Below are positions 15,515 to 24,099 of a stretch of DNA of 62,990 nt, piece by piece (within the stretch, counting starts at the first letter, position 1; every line of letters begins with the position of its first letter). The stretch is from CAZOAR01 sp964577985 (GTDB lineage: Bacteria > Gemmatimonadota > CAZMKB01 > CAZNLH01): the NCBI GenBank assembly GCA_964577985.1, contig CAZOAR010000013.1:1-62990 (forward strand), written 5' to 3'. Position numbers and translations under genes: made by a program. A model generated the notes under the pieces. It worked only from the letters and a program-made list of their open reading frames with translations, made no database searches and was not told the origin of the DNA.

Positions 15515-16333
15515 TTACTTGAGGATCGTCATCTTCCGGACGACCATGTCAGTGTCCACGCTCAACTTGTAAAGGTAGATCCCGGAGGAGACTTTCTCTC
15601 CATGGTCGTTTACGCCGTTCCACTGGATCTGATAATCACCGGGAGCCTGCACTTCATCAACAAGGGTGGTGACACGCCGGCCTCTCAGAGAGAAAACCTC
15701 GAGACTGACCTGCCTGGACCCCTCATCGGCCAACCGGTACGCGAACGTAGTCGACGGGTTGAACGGATTGGGATAGTTGCTGATCTGCAGCGAACTTCTG
15801 GCTGCCGCCACGGCACCTGCCATAGGAGTCGTCTGACTCACCTGATTCTTATTCCCGCCGTCCCCCTCGGGCGCACTGTTTCCGGGTTGCCAGTCGGGTG
15901 GATAGATGCGTATTATCTCCGAGACCGGCGTTGCCCCCGGGTATGAAGCCGTTACAGTACCCTCACCGGTTGAGCCGCCCGATTGGAAGATGCCCTTCGT
16001 GGGATGGATCTGACCCATCGACTGTGGAACGGATGTTGTCCATTGCACACCACTCTGCCAGTTGAGACGACCCATGAAGACATCGTCTCCACCACCGTCT
16101 TCCCGGATGCCGTTCGGGCCATTGTTGAAACCACCCGCTTTGTATTTCTGTCTCCATTCGGGAAGACCACCCCCGATAATCCTTACTTCGCCCGTATCAG
16201 GAATTGCGAGCAGATAGTCTATTGTACCACCAGTGTAAGGAACATTTTCATCCCAGGTCGCCATCAGCAGATTTGCCTTGCCCGCCGAAAATAAGGTGAC
16301 GAGGGAAACGATAAGAACTGTCACAAACCTCAT
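15515..16333 (-). CDS. Secreted protein with FlgD-like C-terminal domain; possible QHNDH alpha-domain relative
   Basis: 272 residues: a signal peptide (about 1-20), a beta-rich region, then a FlgD/Por-type C-terminal domain from about residue 185 ('SNYPNPFNPSTT...SGIYLYKL') ending 'VVRKMTILK'. The middle, around residues 70-130 ('GPNGIRED..DDVFMG' to 'GIFQSGGSTGEGTVTASY'), resembles from memory the Ig-like domains of the QHNDH alpha subunit. There is no CxxCH haem motif. It is the first gene after a perfect promoter and precedes the two gamma-like genes. The C-terminal domain suggests sorting to the cell surface. The alpha relationship is tentative; a plain surface protein is the alternative. 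Confidence 0.6.
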   Translation of the reverse strand: MRFVTVLIVSLVTLFSAGKANLLMATWDENVPYTGGTIDYLLAIPDTGEVRIIGGGLPEWRQKYKAGGFNNGPNGIREDGGGDDVFMGRLNWQSGVQWTTSVPQSMGQIHPTKGIFQSGGSTGEGTVTASYPGATPVSEIIRIYPPDWQPGNSAPEGDGGNKNQVSQTTPMAGAVAAARSSLQISNYPNPFNPSTTFAYRLADEGSRQVSLEVFSLRGRRVTTLVDEVQAPGDYQIQWNGVNDHGEKVSSGIYLYKLSVDTDMVVRKMTILK

Positions 16334-16397
16334 ATCTTCTCAGACCTCCGATGTTGAGTTTTTCAAGGACGACGAGATGAAATGTATCTAATCGCCA

Positions 16398-16426
16398 TTA
16401 TATCATACCATTTCATATATGTCAAC
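16398..16426 (-). promoter_or_regulatory. Consensus sigma70-type promoter of the QHNDH-like operon
   Basis: On the minus strand TTGACA (16426-16421), a 17-base spacer and TATAAT (16403-16398): a perfect match in both boxes. Transcription would start near 16391, about 58 bases before the ATG at 16333. The surrounding DNA is AT-rich. Confidence 0.8.
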
Positions 16427-16500
16427 ACTTTTTTCTTGTTCCACAGGCAATCACGCATGAAATGAGATTCTCTCCCGCCGCTCCAGGTTGTGCGGTGGAT

Positions 16501-17376
16501 TCAGGCGAGGTTTTCCCTGACCAGTCCCACTACCATGTCCGGTGTGGCGGCAACCGGAATGCATGCGGCATCGAATGCCTGAAGCTTGCTTTCGATGCTC
16601 CCGCGGCCCGCGGCGACGATCGCGCCAGCGTGACCCATTCGTTTCCCCTCAGGAGCCGTACGGCCCGCGATGTATGCTACAATCGGTTTGGTAATCTCAC
16701 CGGCCTGAACGAGTTCGGCCACCTCCTCCTCCATGCCGCCTCCGACTTCACCAATGATCAGGATGGCACGGGTGGCGGGGTCATCTTCGAAGATCCGGGC
16801 CATGCTGGAGAATGTCGTGCCAACGACCGGGTCCCCGCCCACACCGACACACGTGGTCTGGCCGATTCCCGCCAGGGTCAGGCGCGAGACGATCTCGTAC
16901 GTCAGTGTACCGCTCCGGGAGGCGATACCTACGGGACCGGGCATATAGTATTGAGAGGGAACGAAGCCTACCTTGCACCTTATCGAGGGTGAGATGAGGC
17001 CTGGTGTGTTCGGTCCTATTACCACCGCACCTTTTTCATCGGCGCGGGCGATTATCTCCATGGTATCATGAAGGGGCACGTGTTCGGAGACCATGACGAG
17101 CAGCTTGATGCCCGCGAAAATGGCCTCAAAGGCCGCCGATCTCATAGCGGCCGCGGGGACGAACAGTATCGAGGTGTCAGGGTCCTGAAGCTCCGCGGCC
17201 TCAGCCACCGAATCGTATACCGGTATGCCGTCGATCCGCGTGCCTCCGGCCCCTGGGCGCATTCCGGCGACGACCTTCGTTCCGTACCCGAGCATCAGGT
17301 TCGTGTGATGTCGGGCCGCCGAGCCGGTAATGCCCTGGACCAGCACCCTTGTATCGGGGCCGACGAGTACGCTCAC
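16501..17376 (-). CDS. sucD: Succinyl-CoA ligase alpha subunit
   Basis: 291 residues, the usual length of SucD. It has an N-terminal CoA-binding Rossmann region ('VLVQGITGSAARHH') and the active-site phosphohistidine motif 'MGHAGAI' near residue 247. With SucC it converts succinyl-CoA, ADP/GDP and phosphate to succinate, ATP/GTP and CoA in the TCA cycle. The GTG at 17376 matches the family N-terminus. It lies 67 bases after sucC on the same strand. A related acyl-CoA ligase substrate such as malyl-CoA cannot be excluded. Confidence 0.92.
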   Translation of the reverse strand: MSVLVGPDTRVLVQGITGSAARHHTNLMLGYGTKVVAGMRPGAGGTRIDGIPVYDSVAEAAELQDPDTSILFVPAAAMRSAAFEAIFAGIKLLVMVSEHVPLHDTMEIIARADEKGAVVIGPNTPGLISPSIRCKVGFVPSQYYMPGPVGIASRSGTLTYEIVSRLTLAGIGQTTCVGVGGDPVVGTTFSSMARIFEDDPATRAILIIGEVGGGMEEEVAELVQAGEITKPIVAYIAGRTAPEGKRMGHAGAIVAAGRGSIESKLQAFDAACIPVAATPDMVVGLVRENLA

Positions 17377-17443
17377 AGCGACTTCCCGGACAGCCTCCGG
17401 CGTACAGTATGCCGGTTGTCAATGTATGACACCGCGATCTGTT

Positions 17444-18565
17444 TCATCTGTCCCCTCCGGCCAGCCTGACAGCTTCGGTTACCGCGGCTTCGAGGCATGT
17501 AAAGGGTTCCATTCCAATATCCTTCAGTAGCCGATGACCTTCTTTCTCGAGGTTCCCGACCATTCGCACCACGAGCGGGATTCTTCCCGGATGATCCCGA
17601 AGGTATCGTATGATTCCGGCTGCCAGGCGATCGCACCGGTTCAGGCCTGCGAAGATGTTGACCATCAGGACACGTGTCGGTTTGGCCCGTGACAGCAGGT
17701 CAAACGCCTCATAGATGCCATCATCATCGATCTGCGCTGTGTCGAGGAAGTTGGCCGGCTTCCCGCCCTCGTTGTGAATCAGGTCGAGTATGGTCATTGT
17801 CAGGCCCGCGCCACTCGACAGAATACCGATGTCGCCAGGCAGGTCTATGTATGTCCAGCCGTGGCTCCGAGCCTCCTCCGCGATCGGGTCGTCTGCGGGG
17901 AACTCCGCCTTGAGCGCAAGCAGGTCGTCGTGCCTGAAGAGCGAATCCGGGTTGACATTGAGTACCGCGTCGACCGCGCACAGGCCGTCATCCATTCGTC
18001 TCACGAGCGGATTTATCTCCACCAGCTCCGCGTCGTAATCACGGAATATGCGGTACAATATACCCATGTATCGCGCGACCTCGTCGCCCATTCGCTCTGC
18101 GATCAGAGCGAAATCTCCAGGAGTGGGTCCTGAGAGGATATTCACAGGGATCCTGCAAATGAGCTCGGGCTTGCTGTCTGCAATATTCTCGATCTCAATC
18201 CCGCCCTCGGAACTGACGACGAGCAGTGGCCGGCGATTCGAATAGTCCACGGTGACAGCAACATACAGCTCATCGACGATGGATATTTTCTCTTCAACCA
18301 GCAGTAACTCCACCGGTTCGTTCTTGATGGTAGAGTTGAACAGCCGTTCCGCCTCCCTGCGGGCCTGGTCGGGTCCGTCAGCGAAGCCGATTCCGCCGAC
18401 CTTCCCCCGGCCCTTGACGCCGAGCTGGGGCTTGAGCACGACCGGGCATGCCAGCATCGTCGTTGCCCTGGCCGCCTCTCCCGGGTTAACCACTAATTCA
18501 CCAGGCGGAACCGTGATTCCGTAAGAGGAGAAGATCTTCTTCGCATTGTGCTCGCGCAGGTTCAT
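17444..18565 (-). CDS. sucC: Succinyl-CoA ligase beta subunit
   Basis: 373 residues. An N-terminal ATP-grasp domain begins 'MNLREHNAKKIFSSYGI'; the second half is the ligase domain with 'VNIFAGLNRCD' where most SucC proteins have 'VNIFGGI.RCD'. Together with sucD downstream it forms the TCA-cycle succinyl-CoA ligase. It is slightly shorter than E. coli SucC and diverged in several positions, but complete at both ends. Confidence 0.92.
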   Translation of the reverse strand: MNLREHNAKKIFSSYGITVPPGELVVNPGEAARATTMLACPVVLKPQLGVKGRGKVGGIGFADGPDQARREAERLFNSTIKNEPVELLLVEEKISIVDELYVAVTVDYSNRRPLLVVSSEGGIEIENIADSKPELICRIPVNILSGPTPGDFALIAERMGDEVARYMGILYRIFRDYDAELVEINPLVRRMDDGLCAVDAVLNVNPDSLFRHDDLLALKAEFPADDPIAEEARSHGWTYIDLPGDIGILSSGAGLTMTILDLIHNEGGKPANFLDTAQIDDDGIYEAFDLLSRAKPTRVLMVNIFAGLNRCDRLAAGIIRYLRDHPGRIPLVVRMVGNLEKEGHRLLKDIGMEPFTCLEAAVTEAVRLAGGDR

Positions 18566-18609
18566 GGTGGTTTACTGGAGTGTGGTCGAGGCAATATAGT
18601 TCGAGACGC

Positions 18610-19260
18610 TTAAATCGACAGGCTCAGGCCAGCCGCGAGCGCTATGGCGGCCTGCCCACCGTGTCCTGTCAGGTAATCGACGCGGAGCATGATGGGAATA
18701 CTCAGCGTCGGCGCGGCCTTGAGATTTATTCCCAGGGCCCCCATGAGGCCGAACTGGGTATCTTTACTTGAGTCGGTGACAGGATTGCCGCTGTCAATGG
18801 CAGCGCGGACAGACTCGAGGCTTGAAAACACAAAGTGCGGACCCGCCCCGGCCTGAAGGAACACGGGAAGCACGGGCGGCGACAACTCTGCCGTCAGGAG
18901 GAGGTAGCTATCCCATTCGTCCTCGCTGTCATGATCGTTGGGGTCGGCGCTGATGGATGCTGCCCCTGCGTCAAAATTATACTTCAGGAGTTTCTGAAAA
19001 CCCAGATCTATCCCCATGCTTACCGTCGGAACACCGGTGCCGAGAAGCAACTGGGCGCCCGCACCGTAGTTGGTCTTCGTCAAATCAAGATACTGATCGA
19101 GGTTTTCCCCGGAATAGTCCAGGTCATTCGCGGAAGGCTCGTTGAGCAGCGTGCCTATCCTTCCATACGGCCTGATGGTTATTAGACTCCCCGCCGAGAC
19201 TCCCGAAGCAATCACCAGCACTGCTGTCATTGCCAGGACCAGAACATTCTTTTTGCGCAT
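18610..19260 (-). CDS. Outer-membrane-like beta-barrel protein
   Basis: 216 residues from the ATG at 19260, with GGAGGAG just upstream. There is a clear signal peptide (MRKKN, hydrophobic run, 'GVSAGS'). The rest is alternating beta sequence with Gly and aromatic residues, as in small outer-membrane barrels. An acidic loop ('DPNDHDSEDEWDS') lies near residue 115. It ends in 'LSLSI' rather than an aromatic residue. It is upstream of sucC on the same strand, with 44 bases between. Function unknown. Confidence 0.65.
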   Translation of the reverse strand: MRKKNVLVLAMTAVLVIASGVSAGSLITIRPYGRIGTLLNEPSANDLDYSGENLDQYLDLTKTNYGAGAQLLLGTGVPTVSMGIDLGFQKLLKYNFDAGAASISADPNDHDSEDEWDSYLLLTAELSPPVLPVFLQAGAGPHFVFSSLESVRAAIDSGNPVTDSSKDTQFGLMGALGINLKAAPTLSIPIMLRVDYLTGHGGQAAIALAAGLSLSI

Positions 19261-19618
19261 GTCTCCTCCATGTACGTTGGCCGCCTCATATGCAACGGAG
19301 GCGGCTTGTCCTCCGACGGCCGCGCGGATGTCGTGGGTCGACCGGACTGATGCCGGCCATCTCTCCACGGGCTCCTTGTGAAACGATAGCATCGGGGCCG
19401 GGACCATGTCAAGCAAATTCATGCCCTCCAGGCTCCTCCACAGGCCTTCACGAGCCACGATTTACACTCTCCGGGCGGTGGAGAAGATCCCTGTTCCATG
19501 GAGTGTGCATGTTCTTGACGGGGCGCAGTACGGGCGACCCGCCCGAGGATAAGAATCCCGAACTTATTGTGGTCTCCATCCGTATTACATTGTGGAATTC
19601 ATGAAAGGAGGCACAGCG
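19261..19618. other. Divergent intergenic region
   Basis: 358 bases between the outer-membrane-like gene and the first PspC gene, which are read in opposite directions, so promoters for both should lie here. A TTGACG at 19514-19519 has no convincing -10 at the right distance. Open frames on both strands here have no ribosome site and shifted composition. Confidence 0.4.
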
Positions 19619-20017
19619 ATGGAAAAAGAATCCATGAAGGAATGTCCGTTCTGCAGGGAGGTCATCAAGGTTGATGCCGTGAAATGTCGTTACTGTAAGA
19701 GCAGGCTCGAATCAGTAACCGGTGAACCTGTCTCCAGGGATCTGGAGGGGCGAATGATAGCCGGTGTTGCCTCATACGTCTCGAGGACACTCGGTATTTC
19801 GGTTTCAATGACAAGGGTTATATTCATAATAGCCACCATAGTCATGCCGCCGCTCGGTATCGGTGTTTATGGGGCACTGTGGCTCATGATACCCCCGCGG
19901 CCGCATGATCAGTCTATGCTCGAGAGGCTGGTGGCAGGAGCGAAACGCCTGTACGACAGATTGAGAAAAATGCCTCCCGGGGAGACTCAGGTCGGGGAGC
20001 ACCGCAGTAACTCCTGA
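19619..20017 (+). CDS. Zinc-ribbon/PspC domain membrane protein 1
   Basis: 132 residues from the ATG at 19619 (AAGGAGG upstream). An N-terminal zinc ribbon with paired cysteines ('CPFCREVIKVDAVKCRYC') is followed by a PspC domain (about residues 45-95), in which 'RMIAGVASYVSRTLGISVSMTRV' leads into a membrane segment. PspC proteins are linked to envelope-stress responses. It lies 23 bases before the ECF sigma gene and is partnered by a second gene of the same build after the anti-sigma gene. Confidence 0.85.
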   Translation: MEKESMKECPFCREVIKVDAVKCRYCKSRLESVTGEPVSRDLEGRMIAGVASYVSRTLGISVSMTRVIFIIATIVMPPLGIGVYGALWLMIPPRPHDQSMLERLVAGAKRLYDRLRKMPPGETQVGEHRSNS

Positions 20018-20040
20018 CAGACAGCAAGAGGACGGCGTAA

Positions 20041-20592
20041 ATGGCCCAGGGGGAGCCGACTGACGAGTGGCTGATGATGCGAGTTTCGTCCGGGCGGGAA
20101 TCGGCACTCGAACAACTTATGAAACGATACCATGGTCCCCTTCTGGCCTTCATCAATCGCCAGACAGACCTCGAGGCGGAGGACATATATCAGGAGTCAT
20201 GGATGAGAGTGATCAGGGGTGCCCGGACGTTCGATCCCGGGAGGAAGTTCAGCACGTGGCTTTTCCAGATAGCATTGAACCAGTGCAGAGACGCCTGCAG
20301 GCGTCGCGAATCGAAGCCGCGGACGGTGGAACTGCGAGAGATAGAAGAGAAGGTCGGGGCCTGGCCTGAGGCGACTGACGACGGCGAGATTCTCAGGAAG
20401 GGAATCTCTGTGCTGCCGGAGCGGGATCGTGAGATACTGGCCCTGAGGTATTACCAGGGGTTCAGTGAAAAGGAAGTCGCAGGGATACTCGATATTCCAC
20501 TGGGAACGGTAAAAGGTCGTACACATCGGGCCGTGCAACGATTGAAAAGGATCATGAGCCGGAAGCGGTACGGGGCGGAGAACAAACCATGA
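20041..20592 (+). CDS. ECF-type RNA polymerase sigma factor
   Basis: 183 residues with region 2 ('EDIYQESWMRVIRGARTFDPGRKFSTWLFQIALN', here split around residues 40-80) and region 4 ('LRYYQGFSEKEVAGILDIPLGTVKGRTHRAVQRLK') of RpoE-like sigma factors. The next gene, overlapping by four bases, has the zinc-binding anti-sigma pattern, so the pair should form one switch. The flanking PspC genes suggest an envelope signal. Target promoters are unknown. Confidence 0.92.
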   Translation: MAQGEPTDEWLMMRVSSGRESALEQLMKRYHGPLLAFINRQTDLEAEDIYQESWMRVIRGARTFDPGRKFSTWLFQIALNQCRDACRRRESKPRTVELREIEEKVGAWPEATDDGEILRKGISVLPERDREILALRYYQGFSEKEVAGILDIPLGTVKGRTHRAVQRLKRIMSRKRYGAENKP

Positions 20593-21083
20593 ATTGCGAA
20601 GACGCCAAGGAGTTGCTCAGGCGAGGATACCGTGGCCGTGTGCATGAACATCTGACGAGCTGTCCTGACTGTCTCGCCTTCGCAGAGGATTTCACGGATG
20701 TGGCCGAATACCTCAACAGACTTCCTGAGGTTCAATCGTCACCGGATGAGCTTTTAAGCAATACCTTCGCCAGCGCGAGGGCGGAGTTGGATGCACTCGG
20801 GACGCATAAGGCCCGCTCTGCTCGTTTCAGGACTGCCATGGCCGCGGTGTTCGCGCTCATGGCGGCACCCCCGCTCATTGTTCTGAACTACGTTATGGCA
20901 GCAGGCGGCCAGGTTCTCCTGTCCAGGTGGTTACCTCCCGCGTTCGGTCTGGCGTTCTTTGTGGTCCAGGCAACCGGGGCGATCGTCGCCCTGAGCCTCG
21001 CCTATGGCTCCCTGCCATTGTTGATTGGGGCCGCAAGGAACATTCTTTGTACAAGAACCGATCAAGGAGGATTGATCGCATGA
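20589..21083 (+). CDS. Putative zinc-finger anti-sigma factor, membrane protein
   Basis: 164 residues. The N-terminus carries the anti-sigma zinc-finger pattern HxxxCxxC ('HEHLTSCPDC', near residue 22) with an earlier Cys at 3. Two or three hydrophobic segments follow (about 85-110 and 115-150). It overlaps the sigma gene by four bases (ATGA) and the next PspC gene also by four bases, which indicates coupled translation. It should hold the ECF factor at the membrane until a signal arrives. Confidence 0.78.
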   Translation: MNCEDAKELLRRGYRGRVHEHLTSCPDCLAFAEDFTDVAEYLNRLPEVQSSPDELLSNTFASARAELDALGTHKARSARFRTAMAAVFALMAAPPLIVLNYVMAAGGQVLLSRWLPPAFGLAFFVVQATGAIVALSLAYGSLPLLIGAARNILCTRTDQGGLIA

Positions 21084-21382
21084 TCGACTCGACAAAGGCG
21101 TGTCCTTTCTGCGCCGAGACCATAAAGGATAAGGCGAAAAAATGCCGGTACTGTGGCAGCAGGCTCGACGGGAATCCCTTGAGAGACGAATGGTACAAGC
21201 TGGAAGATGGCCGGAAAATAGCCGGTGTCTGCAGCGGCCTCGCTCACCACTTCAACATAAGCGCGACACTGCTGAGACTGGCCTTTGTCATTGCCACGTT
21301 CGTGCCCGGATTCGGTGTGGGTCCGCTGATTTACATTACACTCTGGATAATCCTGCCGACTAAGGAGCAGGGAAACGAATAA
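21080..21382 (+). CDS. Zinc-ribbon/PspC domain membrane protein 2
   Basis: 100 residues from the ATG at 21080 (AAGGAGG upstream). It has the same architecture as the gene at 19619: zinc ribbon 'CPFCAETIKDKAKKCRYCGS', then PspC ('RKIAGVCSGLAHHFNISATLLRL') with a membrane segment ending in 'LWIILPTKE'. It is the last gene of the stress-type operon 19619-21382 and convergent with the nucleotidyltransferase gene. Confidence 0.85.
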   Translation: MIDSTKACPFCAETIKDKAKKCRYCGSRLDGNPLRDEWYKLEDGRKIAGVCSGLAHHFNISATLLRLAFVIATFVPGFGVGPLIYITLWIILPTKEQGNE

Positions 21383-21407
21383 CCCCGGAGCGCTTTTCCG
21401 GTCTGTT

Positions 21408-21962
21408 TCAGCGTCGCAACTCTCGAAGCCTCTCCGGGATTCTCCATCGTTCCATAAGTATTCTCGTACTCGGGGGCACCCTGTCTTCCCATTGCCGGCC
21501 TTCCATCATGCGCTGCCGGATATCGGACGCGCTCAGACCTTTCTCTTCGACCGGGACATCCCACATCACCTCTGTCTTCAGGCCGAGTCTGAGGAACTGC
21601 TGGAGTTTCCTTCGTCCCCAGTCATCATATATGGTAAGGAAGAACGTGGCGTCCAGGGGAACATAGTTTCCGTAGAGTTCCGGGAAGTTTATGGGAAAGG
21701 GTACGATTGCAAATCTGAAGAGGTCTACGCCGGCCTCTCTCAGCGCCTCGTGGACCATGATGTGGCGTTCGAGATAGGTCATCGGGTTGGAAATCGGACG
21801 GCTCCGGTTCGGGTCTGCGGAATCCTCTTTCGTCAAAGCAGGATCCGGGTTGGTGACACCCACGGTCAGATGGGAACATCTCTCAATGCCGGCGAGCAGG
21901 TATCTCATGTGGTCGTTGTGCAGGACCTGGAAACGACCGTGGATGACGCCCTCTTCAACCAT
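21408..21962 (-). CDS. NMN adenylyltransferase-like nucleotidyltransferase
   Basis: 184 residues. The N-terminus 'HGRFQVLHNDH' is the nucleotide-binding HxxH region of NadM-type cytidylyl/adenylyltransferases (usual form GRFQP.H.GH), and 'LSASDIRQRM' near residue 142 is the matching ISxTxIR motif. Such enzymes join NMN and ATP to NAD+. Given the CDP-alcohol phosphatidyltransferase gene upstream on the same strand, a cytidylyltransferase role in lipid head-group activation is an alternative. No strong ribosome site precedes the ATG, and 230 bases of unassigned sequence separate it from that gene. Confidence 0.75.
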   Translation of the reverse strand: MVEEGVIHGRFQVLHNDHMRYLLAGIERCSHLTVGVTNPDPALTKEDSADPNRSRPISNPMTYLERHIMVHEALREAGVDLFRFAIVPFPINFPELYGNYVPLDATFFLTIYDDWGRRKLQQFLRLGLKTEVMWDVPVEEKGLSASDIRQRMMEGRQWEDRVPPSTRILMERWRIPERLRELRR

Positions 21963-22191
21963 CTATCGGCCCTCTTTCATGATGAGCGCTTCGGAATGCC
22001 ACGGCGAAACCGATGTGACGATATCTCTCCCCCGGAGTGGCGACCATCGAGATCGGCAAGCGCGCGGGATGTGCATAGTTTCCCGGTCCGCCCGCGCTCC
22101 TTCGTTTTGAGCATGAGTCTGCGCCCACCTCCCATGTGGGAAGATCATCGCGTCCCGCTCAGACAGCGGCGCCATCCGGACAGAATGACCG

Positions 22192-22833
22192 CTATACTTC
22201 TCCATGAGCCCTCAATATGCGGCGAACGACGACAAGATTGGTGTGCATGGCAAGATACAATATGGCACCGAACGGCATAACAGGCCAGATGGCGCTACCC
22301 CAGGCGCAGACAATCATGACCGTTGACCGCGTACCCTTGCTCGCCAGCGTCGGCATTCCCGGTTCCAGGCCGAGGTCCTTCCCCCTGGAGGTCGAATAGC
22401 TGATGAGGTTGCTTCCCACCAGGGCGAGAGCGCCGGCGACGAGGATCAACCATGGTGATGTATGAAGTGGAAGCCGGAACAGATAGACCAGGCTCCCGAT
22501 GACCATTGCTCCGTCGGCGTATCGATCCATCACCGAGTCGAGGAATGCCCCGCCTCTGCTCTGGCGGTTGGATAACCGCGCGTATTGACCATCCACACCA
22601 TCCATGACCTGCGCGGCTGCGGCGATGGTCCCGGCGATCCATCCGGACCCCAGCGCGAATACTATCCCGGCCAGGATTCCCAGGGAGGACGAAGAGAGGG
22701 TGATCATCCAGGGCTCGAGCCAGTTGTGACCGATGAGTCGTGGTGTTATCCGGGCCGACAGATGGACCTTTATCCACCGCAGGATGAATCGATCGGTTGG
22801 TTTTGTCCGCCAGGATGTCCTGTCGTCAACCAT
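22192..22833 (-). CDS. CDP-alcohol phosphatidyltransferase family protein
   Basis: 213 residues from the ATG at 22833. It contains the family signature D-G-x2-A-R-x8-G-x3-D-x3-D ('DGQYARLSNRQSRGGAFLDS', followed by VMDRYAD), the metal site for transfer of a phosphoalcohol to a lipid or alcohol. Several membrane segments surround it. The start overlaps the end region of the radical SAM gene, so they are co-transcribed. Product unknown; a phosphatidylinositol-phosphate-like lipid is one possibility. Confidence 0.87.
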   Translation of the reverse strand: MVDDRTSWRTKPTDRFILRWIKVHLSARITPRLIGHNWLEPWMITLSSSSLGILAGIVFALGSGWIAGTIAAAAQVMDGVDGQYARLSNRQSRGGAFLDSVMDRYADGAMVIGSLVYLFRLPLHTSPWLILVAGALALVGSNLISYSTSRGKDLGLEPGMPTLASKGTRSTVMIVCAWGSAIWPVMPFGAILYLAMHTNLVVVRRILRAHGEV

Positions 22834-22834
22834 C

Positions 22835-24097
22835 TCAATAGATGAAGTTCCGTATGTTGTAGGGGGCGATCTTATAGCCTCTCTCCGCGGCCTGCGCGTT
22901 GAGGGCTCCCTTGATCTCACCGCGCTGGGCAATTATCTCTTCGGCGCCCATCGCCTCGATTCCTTCCGCCTCGCACCGCCTGATATACTCCGAACCGGGA
23001 TGGGACACGAAATCAGAGATGTAGAGAATATCTCCAGAGCCCAGCTCCATCGACTTCACCAGGCTGACCGTATCGTTGACGTGCTCCGCTGAGAATTTTT
23101 TCCCGCCTATGCCCGCCATGGCAATTACTCCCGCTTCGAGTCCCGCCTCCTTGATCCTCCGTACCAGTTCGAGGGCGTCTCCGGATGTTCCCGGCTTGTT
23201 GATGAACCGGAGAAGAAAGTCGTTTCCGCTCTCGAGGCCCAGGTACAGCCTGCGGAGGGAAAGCGCTCTCAGTTCTGCGAAATCCGCCACGCTCTTCATC
23301 GGGCCGCTGAAGGCGTCGATAAAGGAATTGATCCCGGTGAAGGCGTGGGCAGTCGAGCCCCCTGAGCCTGGTCCGGTGGCTCTGTTCCGGCCGTCCGGGA
23401 TCAGGAATTCCGCGTTTATTCTCTCCATCATCGGAACAAGTCTTTGCTGTGGGATTACCATTGCGTTCGCGTCCGCGAAAAAGATCGCCTTTCGCAGCGC
23501 GATCGCTTTTCCGAAGAACTCCTTGACAGAATGGATATGTCGCGCGAATTCGTCGAGAGATTTTATCCTGAAATCGACATCCTTGTAAAAATCGCAGAAC
23601 GTGCATCGATTGTGAGAGCAGCCTTCCGTACCCTGGAGGATCACCGAAAGATATTGATCAGGCGGCAGAATGCCTATGGGCCCGTAGACCGACCGGAATC
23701 GGTCCTCGTCCTCGGCGAGAGTCGATGGCTTGAGGGTTACTATTCGGTCCAGCCAGCGGGCGATGGTGTCTTGCAGGGCTTCATCATCGCCTGTCGAGCC
23801 GACTATCCGCGCGTTCCCTGCGAGGAACATCTCGTTTACCGAAAGCATCCTGGCTCGAATATCCTCGAGAAAGGTCATAGACTCGGAGTGGCTGAGGAAT
23901 CTTCTTCTTTTTACAATCTTCCCGCGAATCTTTTCACGCCAGATTATCAGTGTCGCGTTGTCGAGACCTCTCTTGCAGGTTCGTTCATCGAAGTACGCGG
24001 TAACCGGCCTCCCCGTAATATCGTAAGTCAGCACCTCCCTGCCGTCGATGCCTACTGACAGGGTGTTCCCGCCTGGTCTGAGTATGACATTGAGCAT
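22835..24097 (-). CDS. Radical SAM protein, uncharacterised family
   Basis: 420 residues. The iron-sulphur motif lies near residue 182 in 'GTEGCSHNRCTFCDFYK', a CX4CX2C spacing seen in a known subgroup of COG1032-like radical SAM proteins. An N-terminal domain of about 150 residues with several Arg-rich strands comes before it. The barrel continues with 'FFADANAMVIP' and 'LYLGLESGNDFLLRF'. It is preceded by a transglutaminase-like gene and followed directly by the phosphatidyltransferase. Substrate unknown. Confidence 0.82.
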   Translation of the reverse strand: MLNVILRPGGNTLSVGIDGREVLTYDITGRPVTAYFDERTCKRGLDNATLIIWREKIRGKIVKRRRFLSHSESMTFLEDIRARMLSVNEMFLAGNARIVGSTGDDEALQDTIARWLDRIVTLKPSTLAEDEDRFRSVYGPIGILPPDQYLSVILQGTEGCSHNRCTFCDFYKDVDFRIKSLDEFARHIHSVKEFFGKAIALRKAIFFADANAMVIPQQRLVPMMERINAEFLIPDGRNRATGPGSGGSTAHAFTGINSFIDAFSGPMKSVADFAELRALSLRRLYLGLESGNDFLLRFINKPGTSGDALELVRRIKEAGLEAGVIAMAGIGGKKFSAEHVNDTVSLVKSMELGSGDILYISDFVSHPGSEYIRRCEAEGIEAMGAEEIIAQRGEIKGALNAQAAERGYKIAPYNIRNFIY

Positions 24098-24099
24098 GC

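Noticed and set aside
21963..22205. 80-codon open frame on the minus strand filling the gap before the nucleotidyltransferase gene
   Set aside because: It overlaps the end of the phosphatidyltransferase gene and is rich in Arg, Trp, His and Ser without any fold-like pattern or ribosome site. It looks like chance, though it ends exactly before the next ATG.
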